Source: Firm-13 sp964617375 (GTDB lineage Bacteria > Bacillota > Clostridia > Saccharofermentanales > Saccharofermentanaceae). From it: a stretch of 64,000 nucleotides of DNA. Made by a program: the position numbers and the translations under genes. Of the stretch, positions 17,184-25,778 are shown piece after piece. Position 1 is the first letter of the stretch; each line of letters begins with the position of its first letter. The stretch covers positions 10,949-74,948 of the forward strand of contig CAZTXQ010000007.1 of assembly GCA_964617375.1 (NCBI GenBank). Direction: 5' to 3'. The notes under the pieces are model-generated. The model worked only from the letters and a program-made list of their open reading frames with translations. It did no database searches and was not told where the DNA came from.

Positions 17184-18011
17184 TTACGCCGGAGCCGGTG
17201 CATTTCCCCAGATAAATTTCTCGATAACCTTCAGAATTCCGTTGTTGTCGTTGGAAGCCGTCACATAATCGGCGGCTGACTTTACGCTTTCCTGCGCGTT
17301 GCCCATCGCAACGCCGAGGCCGGCAAACCGGATCATGGTCAGGTCGTTATAGCCGTCGCCGCAGGAGATCAGCTGCTCTTTATTAAGACCGATTTTCCCG
17401 CAAAGAATCTGAAGCGAATACGCCTTGTCGATGTTCATCGGCATCACTTCGAGAAAAAAGGGCTCCGAACGGTAGATGCTTAGTTCGCTCCCGTACTTTT
17501 CCTTGAGGAGAATCTCCGCCTCTGCCATATGCTCGGGCTCTCCCGTCAGAAGACACTTGCTGACATTGAAATCCACATAGCCGGGGAAATCCTTAACCGC
17601 CTTAAATGTCATATGATTGATCCGGGCTTCAAGCTCCATGTATTTGTCGATACGCGTGCCCGTGATGATCTTATCTCCGTGGTATGTCATAAGGCCGGTC
17701 TCATGTTCGCGCGCAAACGAATAAAGCCCGGGAATAAACGGCTTCGGAATGGTCTGCTCGAAAATGATCCGCCCCGCACTGCAGTCAGTGATAGAAGCGC
17801 CGTTAAAAGAAAGGAGGTAACCGCCGTACTTTTCGAGGTGCAGCTTGCGGGCAAGATGCGTCATGCCGGGCGTCGGCCGTCCCGATGCAAGAACCACCGT
17901 AAAGCCCTGCTTCTGAATTTCCAGAAGGGCATGAAGCGTAGGTTCCGGGATTTCTTTTCCGGAATCGGTCAATGTGCCGTCCAGATCCAGTGCGATCATT
18001 CGGTAATCCAT
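17184..18011 (-). CDS. Cof-type HAD-IIB phosphatase
   Basis: 275 residues with the Cof/YidA motif set: DLDGTLTDSGKEIPE at the N-terminus (catalytic Asp pair), LASGRPTPGM as motif II, a large alpha/beta cap (about 85-195), and ISCGDGYNDLTMIRFAGLGVAMGNA as motif IV with the following family block. Such enzymes dephosphorylate sugar phosphates, flavins or pyridoxal phosphate, and the substrate cannot be read from sequence. The ribosome site is weak. Confidence 0.9.
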   Translation of the reverse strand: MDYRMIALDLDGTLTDSGKEIPEPTLHALLEIQKQGFTVVLASGRPTPGMTHLARKLHLEKYGGYLLSFNGASITDCSAGRIIFEQTIPKPFIPGLYSFAREHETGLMTYHGDKIITGTRIDKYMELEARINHMTFKAVKDFPGYVDFNVSKCLLTGEPEHMAEAEILLKEKYGSELSIYRSEPFFLEVMPMNIDKAYSLQILCGKIGLNKEQLISCGDGYNDLTMIRFAGLGVAMGNAQESVKSAADYVTASNDNNGILKVIEKFIWGNAPAPA

Positions 18012-18042
18012 TCGTCGGTTTGGGATTCCTTTCTGTCCATGT

Positions 18043-18132
18043 AGCCGGATTGGATATAAGGGGGAATCCGGCAGCCGGATTGGATATAAGGGGGAATCCG
18101 ACGGCTCAATCGGTTATAAGGGGCATCCGGCG
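18043..18132. repeat. Tandem 30-bp hairpin repeat, three units
   Basis: The first unit (18043-18072) is repeated almost exactly at 18073. The third copy is diverged (TCAATCGGTTATAAGGGG). Each good unit is itself a hairpin (CCGGATT ... AATCCGG) with the loop GGATATAAGGGGG. It lies directly upstream of the Cof-type phosphatase gene. Confidence 0.7.
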
Positions 18133-18208
18133 GCCGGCTTCCAATTATAGCGTGTTTTACCCGGTATGCCAAGAAAAGCTCCGGCATATATCAAGACAGA
18201 TAGTACCG

Positions 18209-18802
18209 CTATGTTTTCAACAGTGCCTCGACAAGAAGATACACTCGTGATCCGGGACAATGAGGAAAAATATCCGTCGGGGTAGTGTCGCGTTGTCGTC
18301 CACGTCTGATAGCGTCACTGATCATATCTTCCTTAAAATTAATATTGTTAAAATGTTTATCATAATTTGGTATGTGTTTTTCCAATTTGGAGTTGATAGC
18401 TACTTTCCCTGGACAATTGGTCCCGTCTTCATAATGCAAAAGAATCCAGTATTCAAAATCTGGATTGCTGATAGACAGATTGTACTCGTTTCGGCTATTT
18501 GCCCAACTATGGAGTTCCAGAATATCTTCTTGTTGCCACCTGTCTCGATCTATGATGAGCCACGCTTCGTAATTCTCAGTTATTGCGTTATCTTTCAGAT
18601 ATCTTTTCATATCTTCGAGAACATACCTTGGCGCAGAGCGCCCGTGAGAACGGCGGATACACTGAATCTTAATCGTAACATTCAACCGGTTGAACTTATC
18701 AAAATATTCCGGTTCTGTAACAGAACCCTCCGTCGCCAACAGATAGTATTTTCGAAATTCTCGACCTCCGACCGGGCGCGTTAGTTTCCTGGCAATCGTC
18801 AT
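18209..18802 (-). CDS. rloB: RloB/AbiLii-like protein, candidate defence nuclease
   Basis: 197 residues. YYLLATEGSVTEPEYFDKF near the N-terminus, IIDRDRW in the middle and ISNPDFEYWILLHYED further on form the conserved Glu / Asp-x-Asp / Asp-Glu set of the RloB family, which I regard as TOPRIM-like. The family is found beside RloA-type ATPases in restriction islands and in the AbiL abortive-infection system. The upstream gene is exactly such an ATPase, 14 bp away. The likely role is the effector of an anti-phage system. Effector activity is inferred from family and context only. Confidence 0.8.
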   Translation of the reverse strand: MTIARKLTRPVGGREFRKYYLLATEGSVTEPEYFDKFNRLNVTIKIQCIRRSHGRSAPRYVLEDMKRYLKDNAITENYEAWLIIDRDRWQQEDILELHSWANSRNEYNLSISNPDFEYWILLHYEDGTNCPGKVAINSKLEKHIPNYDKHFNNINFKEDMISDAIRRGRQRDTTPTDIFPHCPGSRVYLLVEALLKT

Positions 18803-18816
18803 ACCTGGACCCTCCC

Positions 18817-20130
18817 CTAATCGTCGTACAAAACACTTGGTTCAGCAATTGGAAGCAGCGGAATCCCACCCATCCGACCTTGTAAATAGATCTTTTGTAC
18901 ATCGCTGTCATCTCGTAGCGATAAGTACTCGGCAAAGGAATGAAGCGTCGAAACGCCCGAGGGCTGACGTTCAGTCACCCACATTTCATCACGACGCAGT
19001 AGCTGTTGATCCATTAGCAAAACATCATGAGTAGTAATAAGCAACTGCTTCCGGTAAGCAGCAGAACAGGTTTTTAGATATGTCTCAATTATTTGTCTTG
19101 TTAGAAGAGTATGAAGACTGCGATCGATTTCGTCTATAATATAAACTGCGTTACAGTCTTTAGAAAAAAGATTCGAGAATGCAGGAACCAAATCAACAAG
19201 ACGCTTGGTTCCGTCGGATTCCATGTCAAAATCAAAGGAAACGTTATCGCCCGCTTCAGATTTATGAAAAGTATGAATTTTATATACTGCAGGAGCATCA
19301 TCTTCAAGTAGTGCAAGATACCTCATGCTCCCAATAGCAAATCTTACACTCTGCTTTTTTGCGAGTATCGGCTCTAAATCATCCATAACTCCCTCAGGAA
19401 TAGACCCAATCTCGACCCTCTCTTTTCCAAGATGATCAACTCCAGTGTCAAGCTTGCGAAGGTACTGGCTGACCATGGCTGATAATGGTTCCTCTTCGTT
19501 CATGAGTTTGTTGTATTGTGAAAATTTCGCGTCCGGCGCAATCATTATTAACTTCTCGAACCAGGAATATTGCGGACGAAACGCATCAATTTTTTGATTC
19601 ACAGAATTACTAAGAAGTAACGAATTATCCTGTGTCCCCTCTGCGACAAATCGCAAACGTTCTCCGTACTCCTTAAGAAGTCGCTCATCAAAGATTGTGT
19701 CTTTCTCGGAACGATCGAACAGAATACGCTCTGTTCTGCCAAGAATTTCCGTGAGGGTTTCACGCAGTACTTTATTGCGTGTAACCTCAATATGATACGC
19801 GTACACACAATCATCAACTAGAATTTCTATTTCAAACATGCAAGGTTGATTGCGGCTATATTCGTCGAGACGATAAGGATCGATTGGTATTAAAGACTTC
19901 AGCGAAACTGGCTCGATTACAAACCTGCGAACAAAGTTTAGCGCCTTGAAGAAAGCTGTCTTTCCGGATGCATTTCCGCCATAGATTGCAGAAAATGGCA
20001 ATACCCGTGTTCTATATCGGGAAAGGCTCACAAGGCGTTCACCGTGCTGACGTTCTCGGGTTGCGATCATAGAGAAAGTAACAGGATCCCGAAAAGACAT
20101 CCAATTTTGAATCGTAAATCGTATAAGCAT
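18817..20130 (-). CDS. rloA: RloA/AbiLi-like AAA ATPase of a defence pair
   Basis: 437 residues. It begins MLIRFTIQNWMSFRDPVTFS, the standard opening of AAA_15/AAA_21 ATPases. Walker A is GGNASGKTAFFKAL (about residue 45). A long helical insertion with coiled segments follows. Walker B is AVYIIDEIDRSLH, and LLITTHDVLLMD is the switch region. This architecture (ABC-like ATPase without a transporter) is the sensor half of RloAB/AbiL and, more distantly, PARIS systems. The start at 20130 follows GGAGGTGG; the longer frame is not used. It is transcribed before rloB as a two-gene operon. Confidence 0.85.
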   Translation of the reverse strand: MLIRFTIQNWMSFRDPVTFSMIATRERQHGERLVSLSRYRTRVLPFSAIYGGNASGKTAFFKALNFVRRFVIEPVSLKSLIPIDPYRLDEYSRNQPCMFEIEILVDDCVYAYHIEVTRNKVLRETLTEILGRTERILFDRSEKDTIFDERLLKEYGERLRFVAEGTQDNSLLLSNSVNQKIDAFRPQYSWFEKLIMIAPDAKFSQYNKLMNEEEPLSAMVSQYLRKLDTGVDHLGKERVEIGSIPEGVMDDLEPILAKKQSVRFAIGSMRYLALLEDDAPAVYKIHTFHKSEAGDNVSFDFDMESDGTKRLVDLVPAFSNLFSKDCNAVYIIDEIDRSLHTLLTRQIIETYLKTCSAAYRKQLLITTHDVLLMDQQLLRRDEMWVTERQPSGVSTLHSFAEYLSLRDDSDVQKIYLQGRMGGIPLLPIAEPSVLYDD

Positions 20131-20412
20131 CGAACCACCTCCAGTGGATGTGTTTTCCACATCACAAGAATAACATAGCGAGCAATTTGATTCAACATTT
20201 AAAGAGATTATTTCTCTTTATTTGGTCGTTTTTTCAAAGATTTGCCCTAATCCAAACAACTACAAGATGATTTCTCTCTTTTAGCGCACTTCTAAAACTT
20301 ATACTAATCCGTCAATGAATTGTCTTTATTGTACCGCCCTCAAGTCTGTAGGGCACCCTTTTATGTTGGAAGCGGATAGAAATATAACCTGTTTACGCGT
20401 TACCAACACAAC
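20131..20412. other. AT-rich intergenic stretch upstream of rloA
   Basis: About 280 bases with no supported gene. It is AT-richer than its surroundings and probably holds the rloA promoter; no distinct boxes were chosen. Confidence 0.4.
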
Positions 20413-20447
20413 AAAAACGCCCCTGACCGGAAAAATCCGGCGGGGCG
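20413..20447 (-). terminator. Terminator of the Ntn-hydrolase-like gene
   Basis: The stem CGCCCC/GGGGCG extends through CCGG/CCGG, with a T5 tract on the minus strand. Confidence 0.8.
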
Positions 20448-20472
20448 ATTAATGCCATTCATATGGTGAAGC

Positions 20473-21336
20473 TTACTTCCAGCGCTCGTAGATCTCCTTA
20501 GGGCCCATTCCTTCGGAGGAAAGATGCCATGCGCGTACATCCGAAGCGTTGGTGCCGAGGTCATTCTTAATGACGCCGTCCTGGAAATAGTACGTGAGAA
20601 TCTTGGCGTCCGATCCGATCCCCTTGAAATATACGACTCCGTCTTCCGGTACCGCGAGCATGGACAAAGTCGTTCTTCTGTCTGTGTCCGTCTCAACGGA
20701 CGCGTCAAGGACCGGGAAAACATCGGTGACCTGATAATCCTCAGGCAGCTCGAGAAGGAGCTTGCGTGCTGCCTCGTACCGTTCCCCTCCGTTATTGCTG
20801 ATCGCGGATCTAGCCGCAAAAGCCGAATTTACGGGTTGGGACAGCTTAATCTCCACCAGACCTGTACCGGCACCTTTATACCTTGATATGGGAAAGTTTG
20901 TCATCAGGAAAAAGGGTGATTCATCCCGGGGACTCTTTATGACCCTTCTCCCCGGTTCGACTACATAGACATCTCCCGACGGGCAAACAAGCATATTATG
21001 CATGCTCGTCTCGGGAGCATTGATCACTTCGATGCGGTTTATCAGTTCGGGAATCTTCTCCTCGCCGCGGAGGACATGCTCGACCAGTCTCCGGGTTGTC
21101 CAAACCTTTTCGGACGGATGCTTCTGTTCGGGCTCGGGGAGAGGATCTACCTTCACCTCGTTAATGAATGTTCCGTCCTCGCGGACGCCGAATGCTGGAA
21201 CCCATCCTCCGAAGTACTTTACCAGAACGGTCAGATGCCCTAAGCCTAAGTCAGAGAGCTTCCAGATAGTATCCCCGCTGTCATAATTCATTCCGATCAT
21301 GATTTTGCCTTTGCGAACCACAAAGCTGGTAGACAT
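20473..21336 (-). CDS. Ntn-hydrolase-fold protein, choloylglycine/penicillin-amidase-like
   Basis: 287 residues. It begins MSTSFVVRKGKIMIGMNYDS, matching the 'MCTs.......GrNfD' start of linear-amide C-N hydrolases, and SMHNMLVCPSGDVYVVEPG matches their 'S.H.ilaD..G...viE' block. FFLMTNFPIS corresponds to the later 'TNfP' motif. The usual catalytic residue 2 Cys is Ser here. Ser can serve as nucleophile in Ntn enzymes, so an active amidase is possible, but loss of activity is equally possible. AGGAGGT precedes the chosen ATG. It has its own terminator. Confidence 0.7.
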   Translation of the reverse strand: MSTSFVVRKGKIMIGMNYDSGDTIWKLSDLGLGHLTVLVKYFGGWVPAFGVREDGTFINEVKVDPLPEPEQKHPSEKVWTTRRLVEHVLRGEEKIPELINRIEVINAPETSMHNMLVCPSGDVYVVEPGRRVIKSPRDESPFFLMTNFPISRYKGAGTGLVEIKLSQPVNSAFAARSAISNNGGERYEAARKLLLELPEDYQVTDVFPVLDASVETDTDRRTTLSMLAVPEDGVVYFKGIGSDAKILTYYFQDGVIKNDLGTNASDVRAWHLSSEGMGPKEIYERWK

Positions 21337-21450
21337 GAGATACCTCCTCGTTAAAACCGATTGTATTATTTTTCCCGTATAATGACATACAACATTATAC
21401 TTCAACATCGGTCAAAAATAACAAATTTTTCTCATGTATTCAATTATTTT

Positions 21451-22086
21451 TTATGATAATTTTCCGGTTGATTTCCGTGATTTTTTGATAACGGTCACGG
21501 CCATAAGAAGAAAAGCCACAGAAACGGCAATAAGCAGGATCGGCAGATGATAGAAAAAGACCGATTCCCAGAAATTTCCGCGCGAAAATGGATTCATATC
21601 AAAGTCCCGGGTACGGTAAACAAATATGAGCCGTGCGATTTCGAAAAGAAACAGGGTAACCAGAAGAAGCGATCCGGGAACCTTTGTCCTGATTTTTCCC
21701 GAAAGGATCATCACAAAGATCAGGAAAACCGCAAAGATCAGAAGATTTCCGACCGGCTCAATAAAGTCTCTTTTCGCGAGGCTTCCGGAGATCGAATGCA
21801 CGTTGTTTACAAAGAAAACAAGATTCCATATGTTGATTGCGAGAACCAGAGCGCGCATAACCGTCACAAGAAGGACCGCGCCCTTAATCTCCGACGGATT
21901 CCTGCGATAGCGGAAAGCGACGCCGGCCAGAAGGAGATAGGAAAGCGTCGCAAGTACAAGGCCGGTCATCTCTCCCGCCGAAAGATATCCGAGGAAGAGA
22001 AAAGCTGACAAAATACCCGAAATGGCCGCTAAAACAGCTGCCGTAATCATATATAAAACGGATTTGCTCCCGTTTGTTCCTTCCAT
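21451..22086 (-). CDS. Polytopic membrane protein of unknown function, coupled to rex
   Basis: 211 residues with about six predicted membrane helices and short charged loops. No family was recognised. The frame could begin as early as a TTG at 22131, overlapping the rex stop, but the ATG at 22086 has AAGGGA five bases before it and is preferred. Either way it is in one operon with rex, so its expression may follow the NADH/NAD+ state. Confidence 0.7.
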   Translation of the reverse strand: MEGTNGSKSVLYMITAAVLAAISGILSAFLFLGYLSAGEMTGLVLATLSYLLLAGVAFRYRRNPSEIKGAVLLVTVMRALVLAINIWNLVFFVNNVHSISGSLAKRDFIEPVGNLLIFAVFLIFVMILSGKIRTKVPGSLLLVTLFLFEIARLIFVYRTRDFDMNPFSRGNFWESVFFYHLPILLIAVSVAFLLMAVTVIKKSRKSTGKLS

Positions 22087-22127
22087 AATGTCCCTTCCCA
22101 TTGTATCTGTTCCCGGAACATGCAAAG

Positions 22128-22778
22128 TCAATTCTCTTCGCCGCCTTCTTCGTCGAGTCTGTCCTGCAGCTGGCGGGAAAGTACTGCAAGAGACGCGGCG
22201 AGGTTCATGTTCTTGACGATTACATTCTTCGGAACCTTAAGGTGTACCGGCGCAAAATTCCAGATTGCCAGGATACCACTCTTGACCAGAAGATCGCAAA
22301 CCTCCTGCGCGCTCGCGGCCGGTACGGTTATGATTCCGATCTTGATCTTGAGTCTTCTGCAGAGATCTTCGAGCTTATCGACGGAAAAAATCCGCTTGTC
22401 CATGTCTTCGTCGGCCGTCTCATCGCCGTGCGTATCAAAAGCTGCGACAACTTCGAGTCCGTATTCCTTGAATCCGTCATACGAGAAAAGCGCGCGGCCA
22501 AGCTTGCCGGCGCCTACTATTACGGCGTCATTGGTATCGTAGCATCCCAGGTACTTTTCGAGATCGCGGATCAGTTCGCGGGTGACATACCCTACTTTGG
22601 GCTTGCCTCCGGTACTGATCGACGCAAGGTCCTTGCGCACCTGGATCTCTCCGAGTCCCAGGGATTCCGCGACCATTTTCGCGGATACATTTTCCTTGCC
22701 TCCACGGTAAAGGGACTTGAGACAGTTCAAGTAATCCGGAAGTCTCTGAAGTGTTTGTTTCGAAACCGACTGTATCAT
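22128..22778 (-). CDS. rex: Redox-sensing transcriptional repressor Rex
   Basis: 216 residues, the usual Rex length. It has an N-terminal winged helix (about 1-80; SVSKQTLQRLPDYLNCL, GLGEIQVRKDLASIS) and a Rossmann NAD(H) domain with VIVGAGKLGRAL. Typical Rex blocks are AAFDTHGDE, IGIITVPAASAQEVCDLLV and GILAIWNFAPVHL. When NADH is low Rex binds operators and represses fermentation and alcohol dehydrogenase genes; an Fe-ADH gene ends just upstream. A minus-strand TATAAT-type box at 22843-22848 lies between that gene's terminator and rex. Confidence 0.96.
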   Translation of the reverse strand: MIQSVSKQTLQRLPDYLNCLKSLYRGGKENVSAKMVAESLGLGEIQVRKDLASISTGGKPKVGYVTRELIRDLEKYLGCYDTNDAVIVGAGKLGRALFSYDGFKEYGLEVVAAFDTHGDETADEDMDKRIFSVDKLEDLCRRLKIKIGIITVPAASAQEVCDLLVKSGILAIWNFAPVHLKVPKNVIVKNMNLAASLAVLSRQLQDRLDEEGGEEN

Positions 22779-22851
22779 GTGCCCGGCACCTCACTTACGA
22801 ACGATAGGAGTCTTAATATTCTCCATATCTTTTAATATCCCTATTATATAG

Positions 22852-22893
22852 AAAAAAGGCGGCATATCGACAAAAAATGATCGATATGCCGCC
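22852..22893 (-). terminator. Terminator of the Fe-ADH gene
   Basis: A perfect 13-bp stem (GGCGGCATATCGA and complement) is followed on the minus strand by six T. Confidence 0.92.
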
Positions 22894-22916
22894 AATATTT
22901 TACGGGAGGGGCAGGA

Positions 22917-24107
22917 TTAGAAATTCACTTCCGTGTCATAGAAGCAGCAGGCAAGGAGCTTCTCCATGACTTCCGGTGTGATAGATCTGGGGTTCGAACC
23001 GGTGCAGGCGTCGCCGACGGCAAGAGCCGCAACCTTCGGAAGCTTCTCGAAGAATTCCTTCTCATCGATGATTCCGCCTTCATATTCCTTGATCGAGGAC
23101 GGGATCTCGAGAGCGGCATTCATCTTCTTGATGTGAGCGATCAGTGCATCGGTAAGCTCAACATCGGTATTACCGGCAAGACCGAGGAATCTTGCGATTT
23201 CGGCATATCTCTTCGCAGCCTCAGGCTCCTTGCTGTTGAACTTGATGACCTTCGGAAGGTACATGGCATTGGCACAGCCGTGTACGATGTGTCCGCCGGA
23301 GTAGGCAGCGCCGGTCTTGTGAGCCATGGAGTGTACGATTCCGAGCAACGCGTTCGAGAACGCCATTCCGGCCAGGCACTGTGCGTTATGCATTCTGGCG
23401 CGTGCTTCCTTGTCTCCGTCAAAGGAAGGGATCAGGAACTCGCTGACCATCTTGATCGCGTGCAGGGCAAGCGGATCGGTGTAATCACTGTGAAGCGTGG
23501 AGACATATGCCTCGACGGCGTGTGTCATCGCGTCCATACCGGTATGAGCTGTAAGCTTCTTGGGCATGGTCTCGGCAAGTTCAGGATCGACGATCGCGAC
23601 GTCCGGTGTGATGTTGAAATCGGCCAGGGGATACTTGATGCCGGCCTTATAGTCCGTGATAACCGCGAAAGCCGTAACTTCGGTAGCCGTACCGGATGTC
23701 GAAGGAATTGCGCAGAAATGAGCCTTGGTACGAAGCTTGGGGAAGTTGAAAGGGATGCAGAGGGCTTCGAAAGTCGTGTCGGGGTATTCATAGAAAGCCC
23801 ACATTGCTTTCGCGGCATCAATCGGAGAGCCTCCGCCGATCGCGACGATCCAGTCGGGCTGGAATTTTCTCATAGCTTCGGCACCGGCCATAACGGTATC
23901 GACGGACGGATCCGCCTCAACGCCTTCGAAAAGCTCGACTTCCATGCCGGCTTCCTTCAAATTATTAACAACTCTGTCGAGGAAGCCAAAACGCCTCATG
24001 CTGCCGCCGCCGACAACGACCATCGCTTTTTTTCCTGACAGATTCTTCAGTTCGTCAATTGCACCTTTTCCGTGGTAAAGGTCTCTGGGTAATGTAAATC
24101 TGGACAT
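22917..24107 (-). CDS. Iron-containing alcohol dehydrogenase
   Basis: 396 residues, group III (Fe-ADH). It is an NAD(P)H-dependent aldehyde/alcohol oxidoreductase of the cytoplasm. The cofactor loop GGGSPIDAAKAMW is at about residues 92-104, IPSTSGTATEVT follows, and metal ligands lie in HTGMDAMTHAVEAYVS, GIVHSMAHKTGA and GGHIVHGCANA. It resembles the ADH part of clostridial butanol/ethanol dehydrogenases. AGGAGG precedes the ATG. A dyad (24146-24166) lies in its leader, and rex lies downstream. Confidence 0.95.
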   Translation of the reverse strand: MSRFTLPRDLYHGKGAIDELKNLSGKKAMVVVGGGSMRRFGFLDRVVNNLKEAGMEVELFEGVEADPSVDTVMAGAEAMRKFQPDWIVAIGGGSPIDAAKAMWAFYEYPDTTFEALCIPFNFPKLRTKAHFCAIPSTSGTATEVTAFAVITDYKAGIKYPLADFNITPDVAIVDPELAETMPKKLTAHTGMDAMTHAVEAYVSTLHSDYTDPLALHAIKMVSEFLIPSFDGDKEARARMHNAQCLAGMAFSNALLGIVHSMAHKTGAAYSGGHIVHGCANAMYLPKVIKFNSKEPEAAKRYAEIARFLGLAGNTDVELTDALIAHIKKMNAALEIPSSIKEYEGGIIDEKEFFEKLPKVAALAVGDACTGSNPRSITPEVMEKLLACCFYDTEVNF

Positions 24108-24145
24108 AATATAAATCCTCCTGATGTGTGGATCGCTGCTGCTCT

Positions 24146-24166
24146 TGTTATGTAATCAAAATAACA
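24146..24166 (-). promoter_or_regulatory. Inverted repeat in the leader of the Fe-ADH gene
   Basis: TGTTAT and ATAACA arms are separated by 9 bases, about 40 bases upstream of the ADH start. The half-sites resemble those of Rex, but the gap is five bases too long for a Rex operator. A different regulator is possible. Confidence 0.35.
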
Positions 24167-24191
24167 GCGAAGCCCCCATGCCGGAAGACAC

Positions 24192-24230
24192 AAAAACGGT
24201 ATACCGATATGCATTTATCGATATACCGTT
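24192..24230 (-). terminator. Terminator of the LysR-type regulator gene
   Basis: A 15-bp stem with one mismatch (AACGGTATACCGATA and complement) is followed on the minus strand by T5. Confidence 0.75.
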
Positions 24231-24246
24231 ATCTTTTCTTGACATT

Positions 24247-24345
24247 TCGAAATTACTCGAGGCGGTTCTTAGAGATGCCCTCCATTATGCGAGGCGATTC
24301 CTTGAGATGCCCCCGCATTACTCGAGGCGGTTCTTTGAAACCTCT
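24247..24345 (-). repeat. Repeated 3' tail of the LysR gene, three copies of about 33 bp
   Basis: The segment encoding the last residues and stop (KNRLE-stop plus flank) recurs twice downstream of the stop codon, with spacing 33 and 32 bp. The copies share AAGAACCGCCTCGAGTAAT or a close variant. It appears to be a recent tandem duplication of the gene end. Confidence 0.65.
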
Positions 24346-25259
24346 TCCGCGCTCTCCTTGAGCAGGTCCATGAAGAGATTGTCTTCGGCACTGAAGCGGT
24401 ATCCGCGCCGGTAGATCAGCACATCCCGGAAGCGTCTCTTCGAAGAGGAGCATTCCTTCTGTACGAGTGAGTAGCGTTCGAGAACTCCGGACGGCTCGGG
24501 TGCCCCCCACATAAAGGCGGTCGAAAGACGGCTCAGGAGCTCGAGCTCACTCCCTCTCTCGTACACCAGGATCTTCTTCCTGCGTTCGTCCGCTTTCTCG
24601 AGACGGCGCGCCTCGGAATACGGCAAGGTCGGAATCTTCACGTCTCCGTGAAAAATCTCCGTATATTGAAGAAGTTCAGTTGTATGGATAACGGAGGCCG
24701 CGGCCAAAGGGTGATTCCCGGACATCATGAGGAGATAATCAAATTCCCAGACCGGCTTAAAAAGGAGATCACGCTCGTCGAGAGCCCGCATGAAGTATTT
24801 CTCGTACTGCGGCTGGAATCGTATGACCGCCGTGCTGTTGATGTTGTCAGCGACGTTGTTGATCGCGGAAACGGCATTGGTCTCCCGGTAATTCAGTTCG
24901 ATATCCTTCTCATTCTCGAGTTTTTTCGCGAGCTCGGTGAAGGCGTGCGCGATGTAACCCGAACGCGGAACCGACACGTCAAAACGGCGCACAGAACTCT
25001 CGGAAGGCCTGTAAAGTGCCTCCATCTCATCCATCTGCGCAAGAATATTTTTCGCGTATCGAAGGAATTCCTCACCGCGGGCCGTGGGGACGACGCCCTT
25101 CGGAGAACGGTTGAAGACGGCAATGCCGATCGAATCCTCGAGCTCCATAATCGCCTTGCTTAAATGCGGCTGGCCCATGAAAAGGTTCTTGGCCGCTTTC
25201 GAGATCGATCCGGTGCGCTCTACCTCGACAGCATATTTGAGATGCTGGAAATTATACAT
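24318..25259 (-). CDS. LysR-family transcriptional regulator
   Basis: 313 residues. The N-terminal winged helix (MYNFQHLKYAVEVERTGSISKAAKNLF..QPHLSKAIMELEDSIG, in parts) is the standard LysR DNA-binding domain, followed by a linker helix and a ligand-binding domain of periplasmic-binding type (about 90-300). Such proteins usually activate a neighbouring operon in response to a small molecule; here the Fe-ADH gene lies downstream on the same strand beyond a terminator. The last codons belong to a short tandem repeat that continues past the stop. GAGG precedes the ATG. Confidence 0.92.
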   Translation of the reverse strand: MYNFQHLKYAVEVERTGSISKAAKNLFMGQPHLSKAIMELEDSIGIAVFNRSPKGVVPTARGEEFLRYAKNILAQMDEMEALYRPSESSVRRFDVSVPRSGYIAHAFTELAKKLENEKDIELNYRETNAVSAINNVADNINSTAVIRFQPQYEKYFMRALDERDLLFKPVWEFDYLLMMSGNHPLAAASVIHTTELLQYTEIFHGDVKIPTLPYSEARRLEKADERRKKILVYERGSELELLSRLSTAFMWGAPEPSGVLERYSLVQKECSSSKRRFRDVLIYRRGYRFSAEDNLFMDLLKESAEEVSKNRLE

Positions 25260-25376
25260 AAGAACCTCACTTCACTCTATAAGACACTTCCCGAGTATCG
25301 GTTTGCCCATCCTTATTATAGTATACGGGCACGCGAAAAAACACGGGAAGCCCCCGAGTGCCGGCGGGTTTCACTA

Positions 25377-25640
25377 TTAAGCCTTGGTTGTTGCAGCCTT
25401 ATAGGCTTCCATAACAGCCTTTGCGAGCTGATCCGGACAGGATGTACTTCTAAATCCGCAGGTTACCCCGGTCAGCTTCTTCTGAACTTCTTCCACGGTC
25501 ATACCGGTGACAAGCCTTGCCACGCCCTGACCATTGCCGTCACAGCCGCCGCGGATCGCGGCACTTTTCACAACGTTTCCGTCCAGTTCAATTTCAATAA
25601 GAGAGGAGCAGACACCCCTCGTGCGATACATATACGGCAT
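25377..25640 (-). CDS. TSCPD-domain protein (TIGR03905-like)
   Basis: 87 residues, matching the short stand-alone TSCPD family. RGVCSSLIEIELDGNVV resembles the start, and GFRSTSCPDQLAKAVMEA contains the naming TSCPD motif. The domain is related to the C-terminal end of vitamin-B12-dependent ribonucleotide reductases. The function of the free form is unknown; conserved Cys residues (C11, C33, C61, C68 by my count) suggest metal or thiol chemistry. GGAGG precedes the ATG. Confidence 0.85.
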   Translation of the reverse strand: MPYMYRTRGVCSSLIEIELDGNVVKSAAIRGGCDGNGQGVARLVTGMTVEEVQKKLTGVTCGFRSTSCPDQLAKAVMEAYKAATTKA

Positions 25641-25778
25641 ACAATCCTCCGTCGGTTCTTAAATGCCATACCGGCTGCAAGCCGGTCACGCTAAACGTTT
25701 AGTGTTGCCTATATTGTAACGTCGCTAGGGTCTGGTCACAAGTCAGGGTTTCTTGCGGCGGCTAGGGCGTCTGTGGGA
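25641..25778. other. Intergenic stretch, nothing recognised
   Basis: No supported frame or RNA gene. The repeat-rich region starts just after it. Confidence 0.4.

Noticed and set aside
24146..24166. Rex operator upstream of the Fe-ADH gene
   Set aside because: The half-sites are similar, but 11 bases separate TGTTA and TAACA where Rex sites have about 6, which puts them on different faces of the helix.
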